From Runella sp. CRIBMP (lineage in GTDB: Bacteria > Bacteroidota > Bacteroidia > Cytophagales > Spirosomataceae), in contig NZ_JAAAKZ010000016.1 of assembly GCF_009905605.1 (NCBI RefSeq), forward strand, positions 1-64,000: a stretch of 64,000 bases of DNA, in the 5' to 3' direction. This document shows positions 1 to 12,938 of this stretch, one piece after another; within the stretch, counting starts at the first letter, position 1, and every line of letters begins with the position of its first letter. The position numbers were made by a program, and so were the translations under genes. A model generated the notes under the pieces. It was not told the origin of the DNA. It ran no database searches and saw only the letters and a list, made by a program, of their open reading frames with translations.

Positions 1-480
1 TTGCTTTGCAAACGGACGCTGAAAGTGTAGTTGGCAGGGGACAACAATGAAAATGTATTGCTCGTCTGCCAGTTCATGCCATCTTTCGAGTATTCCAAAG
101 TGCCCGAACCCGTGGCGTTGACCACCGCCGTACCCGTCGGAACCCCGCAGGTCGGCTGAGTCAATGTCACATCCGTCAGCGTTGGTGCACCAGGTACGAC
201 ATTGATCGTCTGAGAGGTAGACGTCGCTACGCAGGTAGGATTGCTTTGCAAACGGACGCTGAAAGTGTAGTTGGCAGGGGACAACAATGAAAATGTATTG
301 CTCAATTGCCAGTTCATGCCATCTTTCGAGTATTCCAAAGTGCCCGAGCCCGTGGCGTTGACCACCGCCGTACCCGTCGGAACCCCGCAGGTCGGCTGCG
401 TCAACGTAACCCCTGTCAGCGTTGGTGCACCAGGTACGACATTGACAACTAAACTCAAGGCTTCTGAAATACAACCTGAA
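1..480 (-). repeat. Two tandem 240-bp SprB-like coding repeats
   Basis: Bases 1-60 and 241-300 are identical, and the next 120 bases differ at only a few positions, giving an 80-residue period. The similarity fades after about 444. Each unit encodes a domain with a conserved [10 protein letters not shown] start and a YSKDGMNWQ centre, like the SprB repeats of Bacteroidota gliding and adhesion proteins. More copies probably lie left of the window. The DNA identity points to recent duplication or gene conversion. Confidence 0.85.
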
Positions 481-3400
481 GCAGTGTTTTTGGCCGTTAC
501 CGAATAGGTATTTGGTGCCAATCCACTGAAAGTACCACTAGATTGATACGTCCCACCTACGCTATATTGGATATTTCCACCAGTTGGAGCAGTTACCACA
601 ATCGTTCCCGTTGGCGTAGTACAATCAGGTTGAGCTGTAACCGAAGCCGTCGGTGCCGCAAAAGCAGGACAGACAACGGTAATAACCACATCATTTCCCG
701 TTCCTCCCGTATAAGAAATTGTCGCATTCAAACCGCTTCCTAAGAAATTCGCAAGGGTGGCGCCTTCTGCCAAGCCGTTGAATGTACCTATGATGGCATC
801 ACTGCCATCGTTGTTGACAATCGTAAATGTTGCCCCACCTAGCGGAATAAACGCATTGATTGTACTAAGTACCAAATCTAAGCCAGTCAGATTCACACTG
901 CCCGCTACGTTCAATTGGCGATAATCTGTATCTGCCGTGGTACCGTTAATAACAATATTGAGGTCATTCCCTGCGGTAAAGGCAACCGTTCCGGCACTGG
1001 CATCAATCCCGGCAGCAGTGGGACTAATCCCTCCGACTGCATTGATATTTAAAATTCCACCGTTGATATTGAGTGATGAAGCATTCAGATTAACTGTGCC
1101 GCCAGAAGTTAGATTGAAGGTAGTATTAACGGCGCGGCTGATGGCCGCGCTGACGGTAATTACTCCGCTGTTGGTATTACCTACGTTGATGGTTCCTGCG
1201 GTGATTCTGTCTAGTTCAGCATCAGTAAGACTAAGTGGACCGCCGAGGGTATTGCTGGATGCTCCAAGGTCAACGCCCACTCCGTTGGTATAAGGCCGCA
1301 GGGTTACGCTGCTCGCTGTATTGGTGCTGATGGCAGAAGTGCCTGACATATCGAGGCTATTGGTAATGAGGGTAATATTTCCACCGTTGGTGAGGGTAGA
1401 GATAGATCCTTCTGATTCCATTAATATGCCAGTACCGCTGCCTCCTTCGATTCCTGTCACCTGAATAGTACCGCCCGTAGTACTGCTGAGCGCGTCGGCC
1501 ACGCCGATAAACACTCCGGCATTGAAAAGCCCCGTAGAACTTCCAGCCGTTCCTTGAACGATAATGGATTTACCGTTTCCTGCCGTAACCGTGCCAACAA
1601 TTTCTACCCCATAACTGCCAAATTGGGCAGTAGCATCAGCACCGCCAACACCTATCAGCGTGATGTTGCCGTCATTGGTAGTAACAGGGCTTTCAATAAT
1701 CACCCCATGACTGAACGGTTTGCTAGCTCCTGTGCCCTGTAAATGGATAGTACCCGTTCCACCGGCAGTGATGGGCCCCTCCACATTTATACCTGAATCT
1801 CCAGTAGCTGTTCCCGTACCGTTTCCACCCACCCCAACAAGCTGAATATTCCCGTTATTGGTGATAATTTGAGAATTACTGCCTTCTATATTAATTCCGT
1901 AATTAAACCCATCAGCGCTGCCCGAACCTGTTCCCTCCATGTATATACTGCCCGTACCACCCGCAGAAATACGACTTGCAAAGTCCAAAAGGATGCCTTC
2001 GTTGCTACCGGATTCACTCTCACCTCCTGCTTGCCCAGTCAGGCTGATATTGCCATTGGTAGAAGTAACAGAGCTTGCCGCTAAATAAATGCCGAAGTTA
2101 TATCCTCCGCTGCCATTACCTCCCGTTCCCTGCACTGTGACGGTGCCGGTACCTCCGGCTGAAATTAAACCTGACGATGCTAAGTACACCCCATAATTAT
2201 TAAAAGCGTTGCCGTTGCCGCCACCTTGGCCAGTTACGCTCACGTTTCCTCCCGACGAAGTGATTTTGGAGTTAGGGTCGGTTACTAACACGCCATAATT
2301 GTTACTGACAATGCCCCCGCCACCCGTTCCTTGGACGGTTAGAGAATTATTTCCTGCCTCAATCAGCCCTCCATTTTGCACCACAATGCCGTATCGGTCA
2401 GAATTAGTGGTACCTCCTTTCCCTTTTACAAGTGTAAGGCCACTGCCCGTTACTTTGAGTGTGCCACCATTGACATCAACTCCAACAAAATCCCCTGTCG
2501 TTGGCGTTGTCTGCTGATTGGCTTCTACGATAAGGTTGCCGTTTTGGGTAATCAGGCTAGCGCCGGTATTGACCGTCAGGTTTTTGCTCGCTTTCACCGT
2601 GGCCGTACCCGTGCCGGAGAGGGTCACGACGGCATTGGAAGCAATCAATACGGCGTCGGTGCCAGGGTTAGCGTCGTCGTTTTGTAGATCTAAGTCCAAG
2701 TTAGCATTGGCGGCCAAGGTAAGGTTGCCGTTGAAGTTCACGGCATCGTCGCCCGTACCGCCGTTGATGGTGAGCGATGGGAGATTGCTCGAAAACGCTC
2801 CTACGTTGATGATATCGTTACCGACTGCGGTATTGACCGTAATGCTTGTTTTCCCCGCAAGGGCTACGTCGGCGGGGAAGTTGGTGGCGATGCCGCCATT
2901 CAAACTAAACTTACGCCCAGTGACGTTGAAGCGAATATTGGTACTGTTTTGACTGATGTCCAATGTCTCTCCATTGCCCGATATGTCGGTGATGATGAGG
3001 TTGTTGCTGGTAGTGGTGATGGTATAGTCAGGATTAACAACCGCTACACTAATCACCACGTCATTTCCATCCCCTCCCGTATACGAAATCGTAGCGTTGA
3101 GGCCACTACCCAAGAAATTACTGATAGTAGCTCCCTGGGCCAAACCGTTGAAGGTACCCGTAATGGCGTCGCTGCCGTCGTTATCAACAATAGTGAAGGT
3201 TTCGCTGCCAGTAGGTGTATAAGAACCTGAAAAAACCAAATTTACGCCCGTAAGATTTACGGCCCCTACTATTTTGAGTTGAGAGTAGGTGCTGCTGGTA
3301 CCATCCCCCGCCGTTGCGCCATTGATGGCGATGCTTAAATCACCCGCAAAAGAAAGGGTACTTACCGTTACGTCGGTGCCGTTAAAAGTAGGTTTCACTG

Positions 3401-6400
3401 CTTTGGGAGAGGTGCCCGGGTCGAGCAATAAGGTGCCTCCATTGGTATTAATATTTCCTCCACTAATGACTATATCACCACCACTCACGAACTGTATGTT
3501 AGTGACGGACGGGCGAGTGATTCCAATCGAAGACGTAATGTCGCCCGAGGTGGCATCACCGATGACAAGGGTTCCGGTGGTAATTCTGTCAAGTTCAAGA
3601 TCTGAGAGCATGAGAGGGTCGGAGACCCCATCAAAACCCCCAAAAATACTGATCTCTTTGCCAGCGGTGAAAGGTTTGATGGTCACGCTGCCGGCAGCAG
3701 TGGTTCTGATGTCAGGTGCATCTACAATGTAAAAACTGTTGGTAATGATGGAGATATTGCCGCCGTGAACATTGGTTAGAATGCTTGATACGGGAGCCGA
3801 CATTTGTTTGGACATGTATATACCATAGGTACCCAGGCTTCCGCCACCGAGCTTTCCGGTCAATGTAATATTTCCGCCTTTCGAAGTGACTAAGCCTTCA
3901 AGGGCTAATCCATTGTTGGAAATTCCGGTCCCCGCACCGCCTTGACCGGTGATATCGACCGTTCCGGAGCCACCAGCGGACAGTTCACCGTCCGCTAAAA
4001 AAATGCCTGCATTTAATGCACTTGCCCCCGAGCCTCCTCCTGTGCCGGTAATCGTTACATTGCCACCCGTATCATTGGAAGTAATTTTGCCTGAAGCCTG
4101 CACCGAAATTCCCGAATTGGAATTGCCAGTAGCATTTAATCCACCCTGTCCGACAACAGTAACGTTGCCCCCGGCAGAGGTAATCTCACCGGAGCTTGTC
4201 ACTCGTACCCCCACATTCCCGCCGCTCGTTCCTGAGCCGCCACCGGTACCAGTTACGTTGACCGGTCCACCCAACGAAAATATACGGGAATTGGCATCGG
4301 TTAACCAAACACCATAATTACTGCTGCCGCTGGAGGCTCCACCGGTTCCCACGACCATAACGGCATTGGCCCCTTCACCGCCGAGAATTTTCCCTCCCGC
4401 CGCCAGTTTGACTCCCTGTTGGCTTCCTGACGCATCATCTCCGCCTTTGCCTTTCACCGTGAGGGTGCCGTTAATAGACGTTTGGAGTTGGGTATTTGTG
4501 CCCGTGATGAGCACTCCGATAAAATTACCAGCGGTAGGTATAGCCTGCTGATTGGCCTCGACAGTGAGATTACCGTTGACCGTAATAAGCGTACTTCCTG
4601 TATTGAAAGTGGTGTTTTTGCTTACTTTGACCGTAGCGGTCCCCGTACCTGAAAGTACCAAATTGGTACCAGACGCAAACGTGACGGCATCAGTGCCGGG
4701 GGTTGCATCATCATTTTGCAGATCAAGATCCAAGTTGGCGTTGACGGCAAAAGTAATGTCTCCGTTCATAAACACTTGGTCATCGCCAGTACCCCCATTG
4801 ATTGTGAGCGATGGTAGATTGCTCGAAAACGCTCCTACGTTGATGATATCGTTACCGACTGCAGTATTGACCGTAATGCTTGTTTTGCCCGCAAGGGCTA
4901 CCTCGGCGGGCGTAGTGAAGACCGTGGTAGGCCCTCCGTCGATGCTGTACGTTTTACCCGCGACGTTGAATCGAATGTTACCGCTGCTTTCACTGACGGC
5001 AAGGGTTTCACCCGTGCCGGTCACATCGGTAATGACTACGTTGCCGCCCGTGGTGGTGATGGTGTAGTCTGCTGATTGCACATTCAGCGTGATGGGAACC
5101 ACGGTGGCGGTCGTGCATACATCCGAAGCAACGACCGTGATGGTGTAAATGCCAACCGGAATAGTGTTAGGAACAGACACTGCACCAGTTAAATTATTCA
5201 CCGTAATGGTGGCCGGAGATGGGGAAGGAGAAACACTCTGCAGGCCAATATTAACCTCGCCATTATCAACCGGGCCAGTAGCCGGAAGAATAGTGCCGCC
5301 TACTCCCGGGCTAAAGAAAGCATTGTTGTAGGTCAACGTTGGTGCCGTATTTGCCGTCACATTGACCGTAAAGTTGGCCGTGGCCGTACCGCCGTTGGCA
5401 TCGGTCACCGTCAGCACCACCGTTTTACTGCCAATTCCAGCGAAGCAATTAGCCGCTACGGTGGCGGTGACAGTACCAGAAACATTAGTGATGTTCGTAA
5501 TAGTAATACCCTGCGGTAAAGTGGTGACCGTAACGGTCAGACTTCCGGCGGGAGTTTCCGCGTCGTTGACCGTGGCGATGGTAGCGCTTGAACCAGGACT
5601 ACCCTCTTGACGGGTAACGGCGGCGGCTATAATGGTGGGGTTGGTATTATTGATCGCAATGACTACATCATTGCCCGAGCCACCAGTATAAGAAATCGTT
5701 GCGTTTCGGCCACTTCCCCTGAAATTGCTGAGGGTGGCTCCCTCCGCCAGACCAGTAAATGTTCCCGTAATGACATCGGAGCCATCATTGTCTACGATGG
5801 TGAACGTATTGCCCGCCACTGGTACATAAGTGCCTTCAAAAAGCAAATTTACGCCCGTCAAGTTCACCGAGCCTATCACTTTGAGTTGTGAATGGGTACC
5901 GCCAGTACCATCACCTGCCGTTGCTCCATTGATGGCAATTTGTAAATCGCTGGCAAAAGAAAGGGTACTTGCCGTGACGTCGGTGCCGTTAAAAGTAGGT
6001 TTCACGGCTTTGGGAGAGGTGCCAGGGTCGAGCAATAAAGTCCCACCGCCCGTATTGAATCCGCCGCCGCTGATGAGGACATCGCCACCGCTGACGAGCT
6101 GTACATTGGTGCTGGCGGGGCGGGTAATATCTGCTAAAACCGTGAGATCACCGCTGTTGCTATTGCCAAAGATGAGGGTTCCTGTGGTGACCTGATCCAA
6201 CTCTGTATCGCTGAGACCAAGCGGCCCACTGATGGTATTTGAACTCGTACCCAAGTTGATTGGCACGTTGTTGGTGTACGGGCGCAAGGTGGTGTTGCCA
6301 AGCAATTGGGTGCTGACAGTGCCACCCAAATCCATGCTGTTGGAGATGAGGGTGATGTTACCACCATTCGTCGCAGTGGTGAGCGCAGCCGGAAGTGTAT

Positions 6401-9400
6401 GACTGATGCCAATGCTGCCTGACCCGCTGCCTTCGATGCCTGTTACGGTTATATTGCCCCCACTTGAAGTGATTTGAGCGCCGGAACTTGCTGTTTTAAC
6501 CCCAAAATTGCTGCCACCGGTAGTTCCGCCCCCCTGTCCGCTTACCGTTACTGTACTGGTGCCACCGGCGGTAATGGTGCCACCCAATTCCATCCAAATA
6601 CCGTAATTATTGTTACCGGAGCCGGTTCCACCACCCACTCCGGTTACACTCACATTTCCACCAGAGGATGTAATAAAAGTATTTGCCGAACCTGCTACAT
6701 AAACCCCTGCGTTAAAGTTACCCGTGCCTGCACCGCCCGTACCACTCACAGTCACAGTGCCGCTGCCCCCCGCAGTGATGGTGCCATTTGTGGTTACGGC
6801 TACACCCCGGCTGGTAGAACTGGCGCCCGTACTTCCTCCGAGGCCCACAACCGAGACATTCCCCCCCAAAGAGGTGATGCGTGCATTGGTACCTGTGACA
6901 TATACACCAATGTTGCCATTGGCTGATCCAGCACCCGCTGAGCCTTCTATGGTGGCCGTGGCGTTAGTACCACCACTGATTAATCCTCCATTTTGTACCA
7001 AAATACCAAATTGGTTGATTACCGAGTCGTTGCCACTTTTACCTTTGACCGTCAGGGTTCCTGTGCCATTGACCCTTACCGTAGCACCACTGACTGCTAT
7101 TCCGATGAAGTTGCCCGTAGTGGCCGTGGCCTGTTGATTGGCTTCTAGGGTTAGGTTGCCGTTGGTCGTTTCGAGTGAAGCTGTGCCATTGCTAAAGTTA
7201 ATGTTGCGGCTCACTTTTATTACAGCGGCACCAGTGCCAGAGAGCACCAGATTGGCATTATTGGTAAAGGAAACCTGATCGGTGCCAGGGGTGGCATCAT
7301 CGTTTTGCATGTCCACATCCAGGTTGGCATTAGCAGCGAAGGTGATGTCGCCATTGAAATTCACCTGGTCATCGCCCGTGCCGCCGTTGATGGTCAGGCC
7401 GGGTAGGTTGGCGCTAAACGCTGCCACATTGATGATGTCATTGCCATTGCCTCCATTGATGGTAATGCCAGTTTTGCCGGCAAGGGCAATATCGGCAGGC
7501 GTGGTAAAGGCCGTGGTAGTGCCCCCGTCGATGCTGTAGGTTTTACCCGTTACGTTAAAACGAATATTACTTCCACTTTCACTGATGTCCAGCGTTTCGC
7601 CTGTGCCGGTCACGTCGGTGATGACTACATTGTTGCCCGTGGTGGTGATGGTGTAGTCGGCAGGTGCAGCACCCGTCCCCTGAATACTGAAATTGTAAGG
7701 GTTTTCATCGCTGTCATTATTGGCAATGCTCACGGTAGCCGTTCTTAAACCACTTGCCGACGGATCAAAGGTGATTTGGAAAGTGGTGGTGCCATTGGTG
7801 GCTGCCACGGGCGTGGTTGGTAGTTGAGTCACCGTAAAATCTCCCGCATTTGTGCCACCAATACTCACCAAGGGACTACCCGAAAGATTCAATGTCCCGG
7901 AACCCGTGTTTTCAATGGTGAAAGTACGAACAACCGTGCCCGAAGCAACCAACTGCGCACCAAAATCTGTATTGTCGGCCGTCCTTGGGGAACTGTCATT
8001 GTCATTGATGCTGACACCGTTGCCTTTGACGTTCATTTCGGGAAAGGTGTTATTGTACGTAAACGGCACTACATAAAAGCAAGCCCCGCCACTCGGCGTG
8101 ATTTTGGCGTAAAGCGTTTGCAAACCAGCCGGCAGCGAAACATCCGGCACGAAAGTAATTGGTGCTGTAAATGTACCTGCTGAAGCAGTTGCTGTGGAAT
8201 TGGTAAAAATACCATTGACGGTGCTGCTGCCGGTACCATTGTATGTACCACCATAAGTAAAAATTGGGGTTGGGGTATTATTGACTACGATTGAAGCATT
8301 ACCCGAATTGGTTAAAATTGACGAAACATTCAAAGCCCCGTATTTCAGAACAGCATTGTTGGTAAAAGTACCTCCTGACGGACTATGCAACGTGCCGCCT
8401 ATTAATATGAAACCATTATTTATAGTAGTGGCCAAAAGTCCATTGAAATAGTCCGCCGTAAGCTTAATCGTACCGCAGGCATTGTTATTGATTTGTGCTC
8501 CGCTATTGGCTTCTATTTGGCCGGTTGCCTCTATTAAACCGGAATTACTCACTGAGCCGTTGTATTGAATAGCCGAGTTAGTTCCTGAGATTGAAATGGT
8601 TGCACCGGAATCATTAATGAATGGCCCTTCACCTCTAATTCCGCCACGGGCCGCTATTGAAATCAATCCACCTGTATAATTATGAACTGTACTGCCATTG
8701 CCTACCTCTAATCCTGTATTTTGCGAAGATGTTAAATTTACAGTGCCATAATTGTCAAAGGTTGTATTGCTGCCTAAACCCAAAGCGTAGGTACTAACAA
8801 AGTTTGGATTGCTATTGGTTGCATTTATAGTACCCCTGTTGGTTAAAAGTCCATTATTGCTCAAAGTCAATGCCCCTTCCGTAGATGAAACCGTAAGGCT
8901 GGCACCGTTATTGACGGTGAGGCTCGCTCCCGAGCCGGTTATTTGTAAATGCTTCGCCACCATAGACCCCGATAATATAATTGGGTCGTTGGTCGCAGCA
9001 GGAATGGTTACTGCATTGGTAGCACTTGGCACACCATTCGGCGACCAGTTACAAGGGTTCGCCCAGTCGGTACTTACTGAGCCTGTCCAAGTCATGGTTT
9101 CGGTGGAGGTGGCTACTTGGCTACAGCCGTTTTGGTACGTGAACGGCACAACATAATTACAAGCTCCACCGCTAGGCGTGATTTTAGCGTACAGCGTTTG
9201 TGACCCTGCCGGTAACGCTCCCGAAGGATTAAATGTATTGGTAGCTTGGGTATAAGTACCCGCAGAGGTAGTAGCAGCCTCATTCGTAAAAATGCCATTT
9301 ACGGTGCCCGTATAAGTGCCGGTATAAGTAAAAACATTCGTGTTGGCTGGGTTATTATTTACCCGCACCGAACCCCCACTGGAGGTGATTGGATTGTTAG

Positions 9401-12400
9401 GGAGCGTGCCTCCAACAAATACCACGCCCCCGCTTTGATTCGTAAACGGTCCTACTATCGCCAAATTTCCCGATGTTCTGAAAAGCCCCGCATTGTTAAA
9501 AATAGAGGCCCCAATGGAATTCAGCAACATCTGCCCTGCATAATTGACAAAAGTAGCACACGCGTAGTTGTTGAAGGTAGCGCTAGGACCATTGACGCCA
9601 TTATTGCCGATTTGAATAGGGGTTGAATTAGTAGAATTGATCACAACTGCCCCGTAGTTATGGAAAATGTTGTCGTCGAAACCCATCTCAAATGTACTAT
9701 TGACACCACCGCCGCCACTTTGTTCAAAAATGAGTAAGCCATTGTTGGTTACAGTGGCATACTGCACCATATTAAACTTAGTCGCCGTAGATTCTGTACT
9801 GCCCATACGCAGTTCGGAACCTTGACTGATAGTCAGCGAAGCTTTATTGCCGAAACCGCCATTGAGGCTGATTGATTTGGCCGCGGCATTTGTCCCAGAA
9901 GGAATGACGACGGGTACGGCATTAGAAATCACCACGGGATTGGTTTGAGTGGGCACACCATTGGGCGTCCAGTTGCAGGGGTTTGTCCAGTCATTGCTGA
10001 CAGAGCCATTCCAAGACATTGATTGAGTAGTGGTGGCTACTTGGGAGCACGTAGTTGACCCCGTTCCCTGTATAGAAAACGTATAGGGATTTTCATCAGT
10101 GTCATCATTGGCAATGCTTACGGTGGCGGTTCGCAGTCCACCGGCTGAAGGGTCAAAGGTGATTTGGAAAGTGGTGAAGCCGTTGGTGGCCGCCACGGGT
10201 GTGGTTGGTAGTTGAGTCACAATAAAATCTCCCGCATTGATGCCGCTCATACTCACCAAAGGGCTACCCGACAGCGTTAACGCCCCCGTACCCGTATTTT
10301 CAATCGTAAAAGTTCTTACAACCGTTCCCGAAGCCACCGACTGTGTACCAAAATCGGTGTGGTCGGTGGTGGTGGGGCTGGTATCACCGTCAACAATGTT
10401 GACACCATTGCCTTTGAGGTTCATTTCGGGGATTACAATCGTTACCGAAACAGTGGCCGTCACCGCATTGCAACTCCCTGAAGCTGCCACGAGATAAGTA
10501 ACTGTATAGGTACCCGGCGTACTCAAACTTGGGGTGATCAGACCGGTATCTCCGTTCAGATTCAATCCCGCCGGACTTGACGTAAATGTGCCCGTAGGTG
10601 TACCGGTACGATTGACACTGACTGTACTGCCGTTTGTTGAAAATGGAGAACCTGAATAGGATATACCAGCAGTAGGTATCTGACAGCAGCTAAGGCTCGC
10701 CGACGAAACTGTGTTTGCGGTGGTGCTATACGGGGTAAAGTCAAAATCACCGGTCGAATAAACAACCCCACTGATAGCTACCGTTTCTTTTCGCAGAGCA
10801 ACCCCAGTCCCACTCGGATTCGTTGTGTACATCGGTCCATTTGCTGCTCCCCAATAGTTATTTTCAAAATTATAAAAAGTCAGGTTATCAGCCGTACCGT
10901 AAGGACCGTTTGGCGATATTCCGGCTTTGTGCGTAACCCCAAAGCTGCCGCTCGTCAGGTTATAAAAATTATTATAGTTTACATAAGTTGGGTTAGCGGC
11001 AGACGCGCTTTCCCACCCTGCAATATCTATGGCTAAGCCATTGAAAGAAGTCGATACATCATTATACGTGATATTTTTACCTTTGACATTACTCGAAAGC
11101 ACCGTAATAGCCCCACTGCCCAAACTTTGTCCGGTATTGGCGTTGGTGATGGTATTGTGCGTAATGTAGGCATTGGTCGGATAGTAACCCGGCGTTCCGG
11201 AGGAGAAACCAATTTGAATCCCCGCATCTACGGTACGGTTAATTCTGTTGCCTGAGATAGTTACGGCACCATCCAAATTTGGAAAACTACTCATGGATTG
11301 ATAGCCACCGTAGCCATCACACAAAATACCCGCCCATTTGGTATTATCAATAATATTATTCGAAATCAAAAAACTATTCCCGGCTTCACCTAACCAAATG
11401 GCAGTGACCGGAGAAGGAGTCGGGCAGTCACCCATTGCATTATAAAAACCGATATTTTCAAAATAGTTACCCGTAATATCCCAGGCACCTCTGTTAATGG
11501 GGACGCCCGTGGGGCCACCGGTATCCGTTTTTATACCATGTCCTCTTGTATTGGAAATTTTATTGTTTCTTATTTTTAGATTCCCCGACTGAGAATAGGG
11601 ACTTCCCGTAGCAAAATTGGTGTCCCAAAAACCATTTACCCGCACACTGTCAAGATGTAAGCCCTGAATCAATGTGTTTGAGGCATTATCGGTAAATATT
11701 CCATACCCAACCAAACGGGCATCGGAAGTACAGTGATTTCCTGTTTCCGAGGTTAAGGTAATCCCTTTGTTTTCGATGGTCAGATACAGATTAAACTGCT
11801 GGCCTGTTCCTGAGAATACACAGCTATTGGATGTAGCTTCGTTGGGGTTTCGGTATAAACCGTTTGTTATATACACAATATCATCCGTTACGGCGGCATT
11901 GATGGCACTCTGTATATCGGTGTAGGTGTTAGCAAAAACAGGATAGGTTACGCCATCTAAAGTAACGGTTGATGGGCGGCTTGCTCCCTGATTATTTACC
12001 CATCGAACCTGTGTGACAGATTGCCCTATTCCCGAAATACTGAAAGTATAAGCACCCTCGCTGCTATCGTTATTATTGACAGTCACTGTTGCCGTTCGTG
12101 TACCAGTAGCAGAGGGGTCAAACCTTATAGAAAATGTAGTACTTCCCCCCGCAGGGATACTCAGAGAGGGGCTTGTAGTAACTGTAAAATCACCTGAATT
12201 TGTACCTGTAACAGCAGGATTTCCAGTCAAGGTTAAAGTAGTGGTACCGATGTTTTCTATTGTAAAAGTTTGCGTTACAGTTGCTCCAGAAGTATACTGT
12301 CGGTTAAATGACGTATTATCGTCCGTCGAAGGGCTTGTATCTCCGCTCAAAATAGTCACATTTCGACCTTTTATGTTTATTTCTGGTTGAGCAAAGAGGG

Positions 12401-12446
12401 AATGGCTCAGCATCAAAGCCATAAAGAGATAAAAGAGTTTTTTCAT
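1..12446 (-). CDS. Giant exported multidomain surface protein, C-terminus beyond the window
   Basis: Open frame of 4148 codons from ATG at 12446 to the left edge with no stop seen; the true C-terminus, probably a type IX secretion sorting domain, is missing. Order of domains: signal peptide (residues 1-20, ending in SLFAQ); a choice-of-anchor-D/ASPM-like domain (about 12390-12030); a right-handed beta-helix stretch (about 12000-10750); a second D-type domain (10440-10070); two modules starting with a W-x-G...DW...NW motif (10030-8060); a third D-type domain (8050-7680); three long repeats each beginning DYTITTT (7660, 5068, 3033); and SprB-like repeats (about 660-1). The role is inferred: cell-surface adhesin or gliding-associated protein. 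It starts 12 bp after a LytTR gene and is probably in its operon. Family calls are from motif recognition only. Confidence 0.9.
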   Translation of the reverse strand, partial: MKKLFYLFMALMLSHSLFAQPEINIKGRNVTILSGDTSPSTDDNTSFNRQYTSGATVTQTFTIENIGTTTLTLTGNPAVTGTNSGDFTVTTSPSLSIPAGGSTTFSIRFDPSATGTRTATVTVNNNDSSEGAYTFSISGIGQSVTQVRWVNNQGASRPSTVTLDGVTYPVFANTYTDIQSAINAAVTDDIVYITNGLYRNPNEATSNSCVFSGTGQQFNLYLTIENKGITLTSETGNHCTSDARLVGYGIFTDNASNTLIQGLHLDSVRVNGFWDTNFATGSPYSQSGNLKIRNNKISNTRGHGIKTDTGGPTGVPINRGAWDITGNYFENIGFYNAMGDCPTPSPVTAIWLGEAGNSFLISNNIIDNTKWAGILCDGYGGYQSMSSFPNLDGAVTISGNRINRTVDAGIQIGFSSGTPGYYPTNAYITHNTITNANTGQSLGSGAITVLSSNVKGKNITYNDVSTSFNGLAIDIAGWESASAANPTYVNYNNFYNLTSGSFGVTHKAGISPNGPYGTADNLTFYNFENNYWGAANGPMYTTNPSGTGVALRKETVAISGVVYSTGDFDFTPYSTTANTVSSASLSCCQIPTAGISYSGSPFSTNGSTVSVNRTGTPTGTFTSSPAGLNLNGDTGLITPSLSTPGTYTVTYLVAASGSCNAVTATVSVTIVIPEMNLKGNGVNIVDGDTSPTTTDHTDFGTQSVASGTVVRTFTIENTGTGALTLSGSPLVSMSGINAGDFIVTQLPTTPVAATNGFTTFQITFDPSAGGLRTATVSIANDDTDENPYTFSIQGTGSTTCSQVATTTQSMSWNGSVSNDWTNPCNWTPNGVPTQTNPVVISNAVPVVIPSGTNAAAKSISLNGGFGNKASLTISQGSELRMGSTESTATKFNMVQYATVTNNGLLIFEQSGGGGVNSTFEMGFDDNIFHNYGAVVINSTNSTPIQIGNNGVNGPSATFNNYACATFVNYAGQMLLNSIGASIFNNAGLFRTSGNLAIVGPFTNQSGGVVFVGGTLPNNPITSSGGSVRVNNNPANTNVFTYTGTYTGTVNGIFTNEAATTSAGTYTQATNTFNPSGALPAGSQTLYAKITPSGGACNYVVPFTYQNGCSQVATSTETMTWTGSVSTDWANPCNWSPNGVPSATNAVTIPAATNDPIILSGSMVAKHLQITGSGASLTVNNGASLTVSSTEGALTLSNNGLLTNRGTINATNSNPNFVSTYALGLGSNTTFDNYGTVNLTSSQNTGLEVGNGSTVHNYTGGLISIAARGGIRGEGPFINDSGATISISGTNSAIQYNGSVSNSGLIEATGQIEANSGAQINNNACGTIKLTADYFNGLLATTINNGFILIGGTLHSPSGGTFTNNAVLKYGALNVSSILTNSGNASIVVNNTPTPIFTYGGTYNGTGSSTVNGIFTNSTATASAGTFTAPITFVPDVSLPAGLQTLYAKITPSGGACFYVVPFTYNNTFPEMNVKGNGVSINDNDSSPRTADNTDFGAQLVASGTVVRTFTIENTGSGTLNLSGSPLVSIGGTNAGDFTVTQLPTTPVAATNGTTTFQITFDPSASGLRTATVSIANNDSDENPYNFSIQGTGAAPADYTITTTGNNVVITDVTGTGETLDISESGSNIRFNVTGKTYSIDGGTTTAFTTPADIALAGKTGITINGGNGNDIINVAAFSANLPGLTINGGTGDDQVNFNGDITFAANANLDVDMQNDDATPGTDQVSFTNNANLVLSGTGAAVIKVSRNINFSNGTASLETTNGNLTLEANQQATATTGNFIGIAVSGATVRVNGTGTLTVKGKSGNDSVINQFGILVQNGGLISGGTNATATIEGSAGAGSANGNIGVYVTGTNARITSLGGNVSVVGLGGSTGASSTSRGVAVTTNGTITAGGSGTVTVSGTGGAGTGNFNAGVYVAGSANTFITSSGGNVSVTGVGGGTGSGNNNYGIWMELGGTITAGGTSTVTVSGQGGGTTGGSNFGVKTASSGAQITSSGGNITVTGIEGSGSGSIGISHTLPAALTTATNGGNITLISNSMDLGGTVSTQLLGNTTLRPYTNNVPINLGTSSNTISGPLGLSDTELDQVTTGTLIFGNSNSGDLTVLADITRPASTNVQLVSGGDVLISGGGFNTGGGTLLLDPGTSPKAVKPTFNGTDVTASTLSFASDLQIAINGATAGDGTGGTHSQLKVIGSVNLTGVNLLFEGTYVPVAGNTFTIVDNDGSDVITGTFTGLAEGATLSNFRGSGRNATISYTGGSGNDVVIAINNTNPTIIAAAVTRQEGSPGSSATIATVNDAETPAGSLTVTVTTLPQGITITNITNVSGTVTATVAANCFAGIGSKTVVLTVTDANGGTATANFTVNVTANTAPTLTYNNAFFSPGVGGTILPATGPVDNGEVNIGLQSVSPSPSPATITVNNLTGAVSVPNTIPVGIYTITVVASDVCTTATVVPITLNVQSADYTITTTGGNVVITDVTGTGETLAVSESSGNIRFNVAGKTYSIDGGPTTVFTTPAEVALAGKTSITVNTAVGNDIINVGAFSSNLPSLTINGGTGDDQVFMNGDITFAVNANLDLDLQNDDATPGTDAVTFASGTNLVLSGTGTATVKVSKNTTFNTGSTLITVNGNLTVEANQQAIPTAGNFIGVLITGTNTQLQTSINGTLTVKGKGGDDASGSQQGVKLAAGGKILGGEGANAVMVVGTGGASSGSSNYGVWLTDANSRIFSLGGPVNVTGTGGGSGTSGGNVGVRVTSSGEITSAGGNVTVVGQGGLNATGNSNSGISVQASGKITSNDTGGNVTITGTGGGSGASALNAGIFLADGELSAGGSGTVDITGQGGAGTGISNNGLALEGLVTSKGGNITLTGKLGGGSLGTYGIYMSKQMSAPVSSILTNVHGGNISIITNSFYIVDAPDIRTTAAGSVTIKPFTAGKEISIFGGFDGVSDPLMLSDLELDRITTGTLVIGDATSGDITSSIGITRPSVTNIQFVSGGDIVISGGNINTNGGTLLLDPGTSPKAVKPTFNGTDVTVSTLSFAGDLSIAINGATAGDGTSSTYSQLKIVGAVNLTGVNLVFSGSYTPTGSETFTIVDNDGSDAITGTFNGLAQGATISNFLGSGLNATISYTGGDGNDVVISVAVVNPDYTITTTSNNLIITDISGNGETLDISQNSTNIRFNVTGRKFSLNGGIATNFPADVALAGKTSITVNTAVGNDIINVGAFSSNLPSLTINGGTGDDAVNFNGNLTLAANANLDLDLQNDDANPGTDAVLIASNAVVTLSGTGTATVKASKNLTVNTGASLITQNGNLIVEANQQTTPTTGDFVGVDVNGGTLKVTGSGLTLVKGKGGTTNSDRYGIVVQNGGLIEAGNNSLTVQGTGGGGIVSNNYGVLVTDPNSKITSSGGNVSVTGQGGGNGNAFNNYGVYLASSGLISAGGTGTVTVQGTGGNGSGGYNFGIYLAASSVTSTNGNISLTGQAGGESESGSNEGILLDFASRISAGGTGSIYMEGTGSGSADGFNYGINIEGSNSQIITNNGNIQLVGVGGNGTGTATGDSGINVEGPITAGGTGTIHLQGTGASKPFSHGVIIESPVTTNDGNITLIGVGGADATAQFGSYGVEIVGTVTAGNGKSIIVQGTAGSSTGLFNAGVFIGVADALSSTTGGTIQVTGIEGGSGTGILMESEGSISTLTNGGNITLITNSLDMSGTSAISTNTASSVTLRPYTNGVGVDLGASSNTLGGPLSLTDAELDRITAGTINVGNTNSGVITVSAAISRAVNTTFNLTSGGTVNLNASSLNINGGILNINAVGGISPTAAGIDASAGTVAFTAGNDLNIVINGTTADTDYRQLNVAGSVNLTGLDLVLSTINAFIPLGGATFTIVNNDGSDAIIGTFNGLAEGATLANFLGSGLNATISYTGGTGNDVVITVVCPAFAAPTASVTAQPDCTTPTGTIVVTAPTGGNIQYSVGGTYQSSGTFSGLAPNTYSVTAKNTASGCISEALSLVVNVVPGAPTLTGVTLTQPTCGVPTGTAVVNATGSGTLEYSKDGMNWQLSNTFSLLSPANYTFSVRLQSNPTCVATSTSQTINVVPGAPTLTDVTLTQPTCGVPTGTAVVNATGSGTLEYSKDGMNWQTSNTFSLLSPANYTFSVRLQS
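660..7675 (-). repeat. Three long paralogous modules inside the giant protein
   Basis: Each module begins DYTITTT and runs through a VGNDIINV-like segment, an NGGTGDD segment and glycine-rich repeats of the 'GGxxxVTGxGG' style, ending near 'TISYTGGxGNDVVI'. Modules 2 and 3 share long near-identical DNA: the same stretch occurs around 2763-2875 and 4798-4910, offset by 2034 bp (678 codons). Module 1 is more diverged and is followed by an extra Ig-like domain (about 5640-5070). Confidence 0.8.
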
Positions 12447-12479
12447 TGGTAGAAAAGTTTAAACGTTGGTAGAAAAGTT
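12446..12479 (-). repeat. 14-bp direct repeat at the lytTR/giant-gene junction
   Basis: TTGGTAGAAAAGTT occurs at 12446-12459 and 12466-12479, exactly 20 bp apart. One copy is within the last codons of the LytTR gene and the other is the untranslated leader just before the giant gene's ATG. The start region of the 17552 gene resembles it (CTTTCTACTAAATGAAAAAAC). It could be a translation-initiation element that was duplicated, or a binding site. Confidence 0.45.
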
Positions 12480-12905
12480 GGGGATGGTGGGAGAAAGCGA
12501 TTTTTGTGAGAAATTCCCCGATTGACTAATTATCCTTTTTTTGAGCCCCACGTGGCGCCGTCGCGCCACTTCTATTATCCTACCGTTGGGCAAGCGCAGC
12601 TCCCGATTGGGGTTCAGGCGGCACTGGCCGAGGTGATAACCGTTGATTAAATGGGATTTATGTACCCTGATAAAACCGTAGTCTTCCAGCAGTGAGGCAT
12701 AGCTACTCAGCGACAACGACGTCAGGACCTGCTCGCCGTCGTCTAGGTAAAACAGCGTATAATTCAACTGTGCACTCAGGTACACAATCCGGCACGGGTC
12801 GATGGCCCGCTCGCCTTCTTTGGTTTGAAAGCGCGGCAAATACACCGCACTTTCAATGGTTGGAATAAATGATTGTACACTCATGATCTTTACTATTGCG
12901 GTCAT
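12459..12905 (-). CDS. Standalone LytTR-type DNA-binding regulator (copy 1)
   Basis: Encodes about 148 aa with a LytTR DNA-binding domain over most of its length: the LPRFQTKEGERAI stretch, IVYLSAQLNYT, LSLSSYASLLEDYGFIRVHKSHLIN and the basic ARRRHVGLKKR end. There is no receiver domain or membrane segment, so the signal it answers to is not visible. The open frame begins at a TTG (12911); I prefer ATG 12905 because the product then starts MTAIV, matching MTATV of the paralogue at 28729. A later ATG at 12884 is possible. It lies between two exported repeat proteins (33 bp after one, 12 bp before the other) and probably regulates them or itself. The C-terminal 15-20 residues are not found in the paralogue. 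Confidence 0.9.
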   Translation of the reverse strand: MTAIVKIMSVQSFIPTIESAVYLPRFQTKEGERAIDPCRIVYLSAQLNYTLFYLDDGEQVLTSLSLSSYASLLEDYGFIRVHKSHLINGYHLGQCRLNPNRELRLPNGRIIEVARRRHVGLKKRIISQSGNFSQKSLSPTIPNFSTNV

Positions 12906-12938
12906 TCTCAAATAAAGGGGGGGTATGAAACCTCAAGA

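Noticed and set aside
1-480. Tandem repeats resembling a CRISPR or satellite
   Set aside because: The period is 240 bp and in frame with a protein domain; no short repeat-spacer pattern.
1-12446. Many plus-strand open frames of 60-150 aa
   Set aside because: They are antisense shadows of the repeat-rich minus-strand frame; low-complexity composition and no start context.
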